In this document: piece after piece, positions 54,060-64,000 of the stretch
Layout: each line of letters opens with the position of its first letter
Numbering within the stretch: position 1 is the first letter of the stretch
Assembly (NCBI GenBank): GCA_960531495.1
Contig: OY482848.1
Coordinates: 25,185,256 to 25,249,255, forward strand
Length of the DNA: 64,000 nt
Direction of reading: 5' to 3'
Source of the DNA: Zeus faber
Taxonomy: Eukaryota; Chordata; Actinopteri; Zeiformes; Zeidae
Translations under genes and position numbers: made by a program
The notes under the pieces: model-generated
Seen by the model: the letters and a program-made list of their open reading frames with translations, nothing else
Database searches by the model: none
Told to the model about the DNA's origin: nothing

Positions 54060-54854
54060 TTGAGCATAAAGTTTTATTTCAACATGAACGTAGGAAGCAT
54101 TTGGCTATTAAAAAAGGAGGGGCGACGCCACCCACAATTTCCTCACCATGCTTTTCAGTAAAACATTAACGACAAGTAAAAGTGTGCACAGTTCAGGGCA
54201 TTATTCTGAAATCCTGCTCCATTTAGGATAACTCCGGCACCTTAAACATTCTTGGCATTTATTTGGCACATATTACTTCTATAAAGACCCTGACAATAAC
54301 CCGAGACAATAACACAGAGAACATGTGTTATTGCCAGTGTGCACTGACAATCCCTATGCTGATATCTCTCTTAATGCATTGCACTTGTGTCCATACATCA
54401 CATTCAATGCACTACATGAGTCAACGTCATGATGGATGTCCAGAAATTGTCAAGTTACAAAAACGTATGAAAAGGTTGGTACACGAGTGACGATGGCATG
54501 GAATTTACATCAATCGCATATCTTCTCATAACAAACTGGCCATTCACATTTTCTAAAGGGTAACACGGCTACCATGCACCTCACTGGGACGCTCACATTT
54601 GCTCTCTCTCTGGTTCCTTTAAAAAAAATCCTTTAAAAAGGCCGCCTGGTCTTGGTCGCCTTCTCCCTGATCTCTACAGCAAATACAGTCTGAAAGGCAT
54701 CAAAGATGAGCTTGAACGGGAGAACCAGGCCGACTGCTCCTGCCAAACACCATCTTTCCTTCTTTCTTTCTCTCTCTCTCCCCCTCTTAAGGTGCTGGCC
54801 TCCAACCCACAAATGTCCTGGCAGCGCTCCCATGCAGATGGCCTGTCCTCGTGG
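54060..54854 (-). other. smim45: smim45 3'UTR with poly(A) signal
   Basis: Non-coding sequence after the smim45 stop codon. An AATAAA on the minus strand (TTTATT near 54073-54078) would give a 3'UTR of about 790 nt. It ends about 180 bp before the start of the next minus-strand gene. The 3' end is inferred. Confidence 0.4.
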
Positions 54855-55055
54855 TCATATCAGGGCATTGCTATCGTCATCCCTGCAGTTGACGCTGGCC
54901 ACTAGCGGGTGGTGACGGACCGTCTTGCTGCTCCACTTGTGGGCGTCCTGCAGCCCCGGCTCGAGGAAGTAGAGGCAGGCGCCAAAGCCGGCCAGCACCA
55001 GTACAGACACCAGCAGGTAGAGGGGGACGAACCAGTCCAGGAACAACATAGACAT
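54855..55055 (-). CDS. smim45: Small integral membrane protein 45
   Basis: A 66-aa microprotein encoded in one exon. The N-terminal half has a hydrophobic segment at about residues 5-30 (FLDWFVPLYLLVSVLVLAGF), then the conserved stretch CLYFLEPGLQDAHKW, then a charged tail. This matches my memory of human SMIM45 (FLDWFVP..., GFGAC.Y..EPGLQ.AHKW); human SMIM45 also neighbours SEPTIN3. The exon acceptor is at 55062 (CCCCTCAG|AATCAGC before ATG). The molecular role is not established; a single-pass membrane protein is inferred. Confidence 0.85.
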   Translation of the reverse strand: MSMLFLDWFVPLYLLVSVLVLAGFGACLYFLEPGLQDAHKWSSKTVRHHPLVASVNCRDDDSNALI

Positions 55056-55476
55056 GCTGATTCTGAGGGGATGAGGGGTGAAGGGACAGGAGGTATAGAC
55101 TTTTAGCAGAGAGAATTTGATTGCTCAGTATATTTGCTGGAGGCTGTGTTGAAATACTACAATAATTTAAGCTTTACCGAATCATGCATTAGACAAAGAA
55201 GACTGAATTGGATCAACTGGCAGCTGGTATTCAAAGGTTATTCATGATTTTGCAGGCATACTACTCCATACTATACTTTAATTGATACAGAAAGTATCAG
55301 GATATACAGGCAGAAAATCATAATAATTACAGACTTCTGCAAACAACAATTTTTTTGGGCGAACTGAAATACACTATTGAAAATCTCCCATGCATATGTA
55401 CACACAATAGTGGCGGTGATGCTAAAAATAGCACATAGTAGTACAATCAATAGAGGGCTGCTGATCTGGTACATAC

Positions 55477-55560
55477 CTGTAGAAGCAGCTGGATTGGTGG
55501 GAGCGGAGACGTTAGATAATGGCAGTCAGATGGATGATTAGATTATCTACGGACCTATCG
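55477..55560 (-). other. smim45: Putative smim45 5'UTR exon
   Basis: A good donor (CTACAG|GTATGT, exon end at 55477) lies about 415 bp upstream of the coding exon's acceptor at 55062. No coding potential was seen here. The upstream limit is arbitrary. The pairing with smim45 is inferred from strand and spacing. Confidence 0.4.
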
Positions 55561-55779
55561 CAAGGCTGCAGCTTTCGCTGCCTCCGCTAGCTGCTGACTT
55601 TGGGATAATAGAAACACAGGTGCTCTGCGAAAGCCACAAGAGGCAGAGGCTGCATGCGGGATCATCCAGCTCTTGGTTCTGACGTTTTCGAGGAGGGGTT
55701 GGGGGTTGCCATGACAACATCCCCACTGATGGGAGTGAGGATGGAGGGAGTGGGAGGGAAACTTATATAACTATAATAT

Positions 55780-55803
55780 TTATTTATTTATTTATTTATT
55801 TTT
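55780..55803. repeat. (TTTA)n microsatellite
   Basis: Six units, in the spacer between smim45 and serhl. The rest of 55560-56150 shows nothing recognisable. Confidence 0.8.
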
Positions 55804-56149
55804 TAGGAGGAAGAGGGGGAGGGTAGCAGGGAGAGCAAGCCCTTCAGATGTCTCTGGATGTTCGCCGCCTTGCATCTGGCTGCGTAAAATCAATTCCAGC
55901 CCATTTAACACGGGGGCCATCACACAGTTTGTGGCGTTGAGAGACAGGGGCCATATTTTTATGTGAGCAGCACCCCTCATAGAACGCCCGACTGAATACA
56001 GCTGCCGTGCAGAAAGGATTCCCTCCTCCCTGCAAAGTGAAAAGATTTTTTTTCCCCCTTTCCCTCTCTCCCTCACTCTCTCTAAGACAATGTGTGACTA
56101 CAGAAACGATGGCCTACTTACTGCAAAAGTTCTACTTGTTAAGCTCTCA

Positions 56150-56745
56150 GCAAGGAATAATTTAAGGATTTATTTCCTCATATCGCAAACCCATTCAATT
56201 CGCCAACGCAATACACGTACACACCATGAATTATCAAGCAGTAATCAAGTTCTGAAGTAGATATCGAAATGAAATTAAAACAGGACACAGTACTGATTTT
56301 CAATAGAAATTGATGATTTGTCACAAAACAACACCTTTGAAATCAAATGAACCGACCGGCTCATACCAATGATGCAATGAAAAGTTACAGTAGTGATTTG
56401 CGTTGGTGTGGGAAAAAGATACTTTGAAGAACACAGTAGCCATTGTTTCAGCGTTTCTGCAGACGGTAAGAGGACCACCTGAAATTTAATCATTACCTTC
56501 ATATATGTTCACAGAAAAACCCAAGGGATTTCGGTGAGTGCTCGATTTTCACTTACGCAGATTGAAAATGTGTGACTACACCAATAAGCACAACAGCGAG
56601 AGGACAAAGAACAGTGTAATGTGAACCCAAGCGTTGCAGATAGCATCCATGTGGAGGTGGCCATGTGTCCATTATAACTTGGCTTGGATGTGTGGGTCCT
56701 TTGCGGCCGGCCGAGTTTGAAGGGAATTTTAGTTTAATACTTGTG

Positions 56746-56777
<32 letters not shown>

Positions 56778-56781
56778 TCAA
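56150..56781 (-). other. serhl: serhl 3'UTR, poly(A) signal and GT repeat
   Basis: After the stop codon the sequence is non-coding. It holds a (GT)n/(GTGC)n tract at about 56743-56778 and a minus-strand AATAAA near 56167-56172. The 3' end is inferred. Confidence 0.4.
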
Positions 56782-62278
<5,497 letters not shown>

Positions 62279-62309
62279 CCTACTGTATAGCCCTGTGGTA
62301 CAGAAAAAT

Positions 62310-63000
62310 GTACACTTTAAAAGGGGACCTATCATGAAAAACTCACCTGTCCAGTGCTTGTGCACATACAGTTGGGTCTCTGACGGGCCTACGAACACAC
62401 AAACTGTGAAATAAGACAACCCACTCAGTTTTTTGTGAGCTGTCCATTTCAGAAAACATGTCCTTAAACGAGACGTTCAGCTTTGCTGCCCTAATTTACG
62501 TCACTTCAGTAGAATTAGAACCACCCCCCACCTGAGTAACTCCACCCATGGCTGGAGCACCACCAGCCCTGCCAGCATCAAAGCTAAGAGCTATGCATGG
62601 GAAGTGCTCCGTTGGCTGCAGGGACCAGCACAAATCTTTTAAAAGAAAGAGGAATTAATACCAACTGTCCGTGACAAAATAGCAGACGAGGGAAATGTAA
62701 GTATTTAAAAATTCATTCTGCTGTGTGTTTCTTTATGTGTGTGTGTGTGTGTCCACGTTAAGCTGACTGTACTGTGGGCTGCAACTCGTGATCCGCTCCA
62801 CGTTTCTCCAAACAACCCCATACATGTATTTATTTTATTTTTCCACTTTCCGTAATTGAATGAAACAAAAAAGCCCAAAGCCCCGCTGTATCCCACGGTG
62901 CTCCAATCTCCACGCTGCTCCTGTCACACTGCAGTCAAGCCAGCCTCCCCTTCCAAAAACACGATCAAACTAGCCCCCACGTTGTTTTGCGGTATGTGTA
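62310..63000. repeat. Dispersed teleost repeat upstream of serhl
   Basis: Segments such as GGGGACCTATCATGAAAAACTCAC, GTTGGGTCTCT, CACAAACTGTGAAATAAGACAACCCACTCAG and AATTTACGTCACTTCAG resemble a repeat found widely in fish genomes (from memory). No coding sequence. Confidence 0.5.
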
Positions 63001-63003
63001 TAT

Positions 63004-64000
63004 ATTCTGATGTTGATTTTCAAAATTAAAACCCTCTAAAAAGGTCAGATATGAGCTATGTTACCTTTGATTTCAGATTACTACAAAAAGGAAACTTCCT
63101 GTTCCCAAAGTACAATTCCATCTCAGAATGATAGCAGACCACATCAGTATGTCAAGCCTGTTTCACACATAGTTCCCAGTAAATTACTGGGATAACCTTT
63201 CAGGCACCGCTGGTCATTTTCGCTATTCACACATGCAGTTACATTTAGGAACATTTCCGCCTTGCACCTTTTTACACATGCATTGGCAATGCCGGAATAG
63301 ATACAAGGGACAGTCCAGCAGGTGGTGGTAATGCAACACTTATGTATGCAAACTGCCACAAGACTCAACAGAAGAAGAAGAAGAAGCAGAAGCCGATGGG
63401 GCTAGTCTGGACGGAAGACGTCTCTTATTATTGTCAGGAACTTGGAGGGCGAGGAGCTGTTTTTGTCCGGTGCCAATGTTCTTGTCATGTTTTTAATGTT
63501 CAACAACTTTGCGAAAACAACTAGTGTTTTTCCACGCTCTACTTGAATCAGAGATACGCATTAAAAGTTTCAATTTCACCCTCTGCGTGGACTGAGAGGA
63601 GCTCCCTTATTTCTGAATCTGTCCAGTTTCCAGCCATTCTTGAAAAAAGGAGCTTGTTTGTCAACAAAATAACTTGTATGCTTGTTAGTTATCAAATCAC
63701 CCACGAAAGAATTGGTTCTGATGTTGACTTTCAAAATTAAAGCCCTCTTAAGTATAAAATGATGAGCGTTGTTCCCTCTGATTTAAGATTAGAATTAACA
63801 GGAAACTTTCTGTTTCCACAGACCAATTCCACCTGAGAATTATAGTAGACCAACTCAGTGTGTCACTCATACAATATGAGGAAATTCTGATGATATTCAA
63901 AATTAAAGCCCTCGAGAATGTCATATGCGAGCTGCATTCTCCCTGATTTCAGATGCTATTAAAAGGAAACCACCTGTTTCCACTGAATAATATCCACTTC
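63004..64000. repeat. Three copies of a ~150-bp unit
   Basis: Copies at 63004-63155, 63714-63870 and 63884-64000 (cut by the window). They share TTCTGATGTTGA(T/C)TTTCAAAATTAAA(A/G)CCCTC, GATTTCAGAT...AGGAAAC and a TTCCACCTGAGAAT-like end. (GAA)n is at 63371-63386. No gene is supported. Confidence 0.75.

Noticed and set aside
62349..62419. Possible serhl 5' exon ending GGACAG|GTGAGT, in frame with MDCDAPELI
   Set aside because: The sequence belongs to what looks like a dispersed fish repeat, so the donor is probably chance. Left open because a 5' exon must exist somewhere upstream.

Overview
The window looks like a teleost fish chromosome segment. It has intron-containing vertebrate genes, fish-type LINEs and a tRNA-derived SINE, Ty3/Gypsy elements, an endogenous retrovirus and many long (CA)n, (GATA)n and (ATT)n microsatellites. 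No prokaryotic features were seen.

Left part (1 to about 38,000) is a transposon graveyard with nested insertions. From left to right: an L2-type LINE 3' end (1-980); a minus-strand endogenous retrovirus (about 980-7046) with gag, PR, RT, RNase H and the start of IN, a tRNA-Leu-like primer binding site and a three-fold repeated R-U5 unit; a plus-strand Gypsy integrase remnant (7047-8426) cut by another L2 copy (8427-9394); a long plus-strand L1-type LINE (about 10,000-20,620) that carries a minus-strand Gypsy chromovirus (11,814-15,709, 5-bp target duplication CTTTT) and an L2 copy (17,467-18,070); a solo-LTR fragment, SINE, 84-bp tandem repeat and L2 fragment (20,980-23,040); a near full-length plus-strand Gypsy element (23,277-31,329) with both LTRs and a CAGA target duplication; then L1 3'UTR, LTR and LINE fragments (31,560-37,930). 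None of these elements looks able to move on its own: reading frames are broken, and two catalytic positions visibly differ from the expected residue (ERV protease Asp, Gypsy RT first Asp).

Right part (about 38,400-62,300) holds four host genes, all on the minus strand. They are septin 3 (nine coding exons plus a 5'UTR exon in a GC-rich promoter region); an unrecognised Ser/Pro-rich protein gene (four proposed exons, about 793 aa); the microprotein gene smim45 (66 aa); and a serine hydrolase-like alpha/beta-hydrolase gene, serhl (eleven exons, 303 aa). From memory, SMIM45, SEPTIN3 and SERHL/SERHL2 lie close together on human 22q13.2, so this is probably a conserved block. The four genes have no obvious shared pathway: a neuronal cytoskeletal GTPase, a disordered protein, a small membrane protein and a hydrolase. 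Splice sites were joined by hand; exon phases agree throughout septin 3 and serhl.

The right edge (62,300-64,000) is dispersed repeats, including three copies of a ~150-bp unit.
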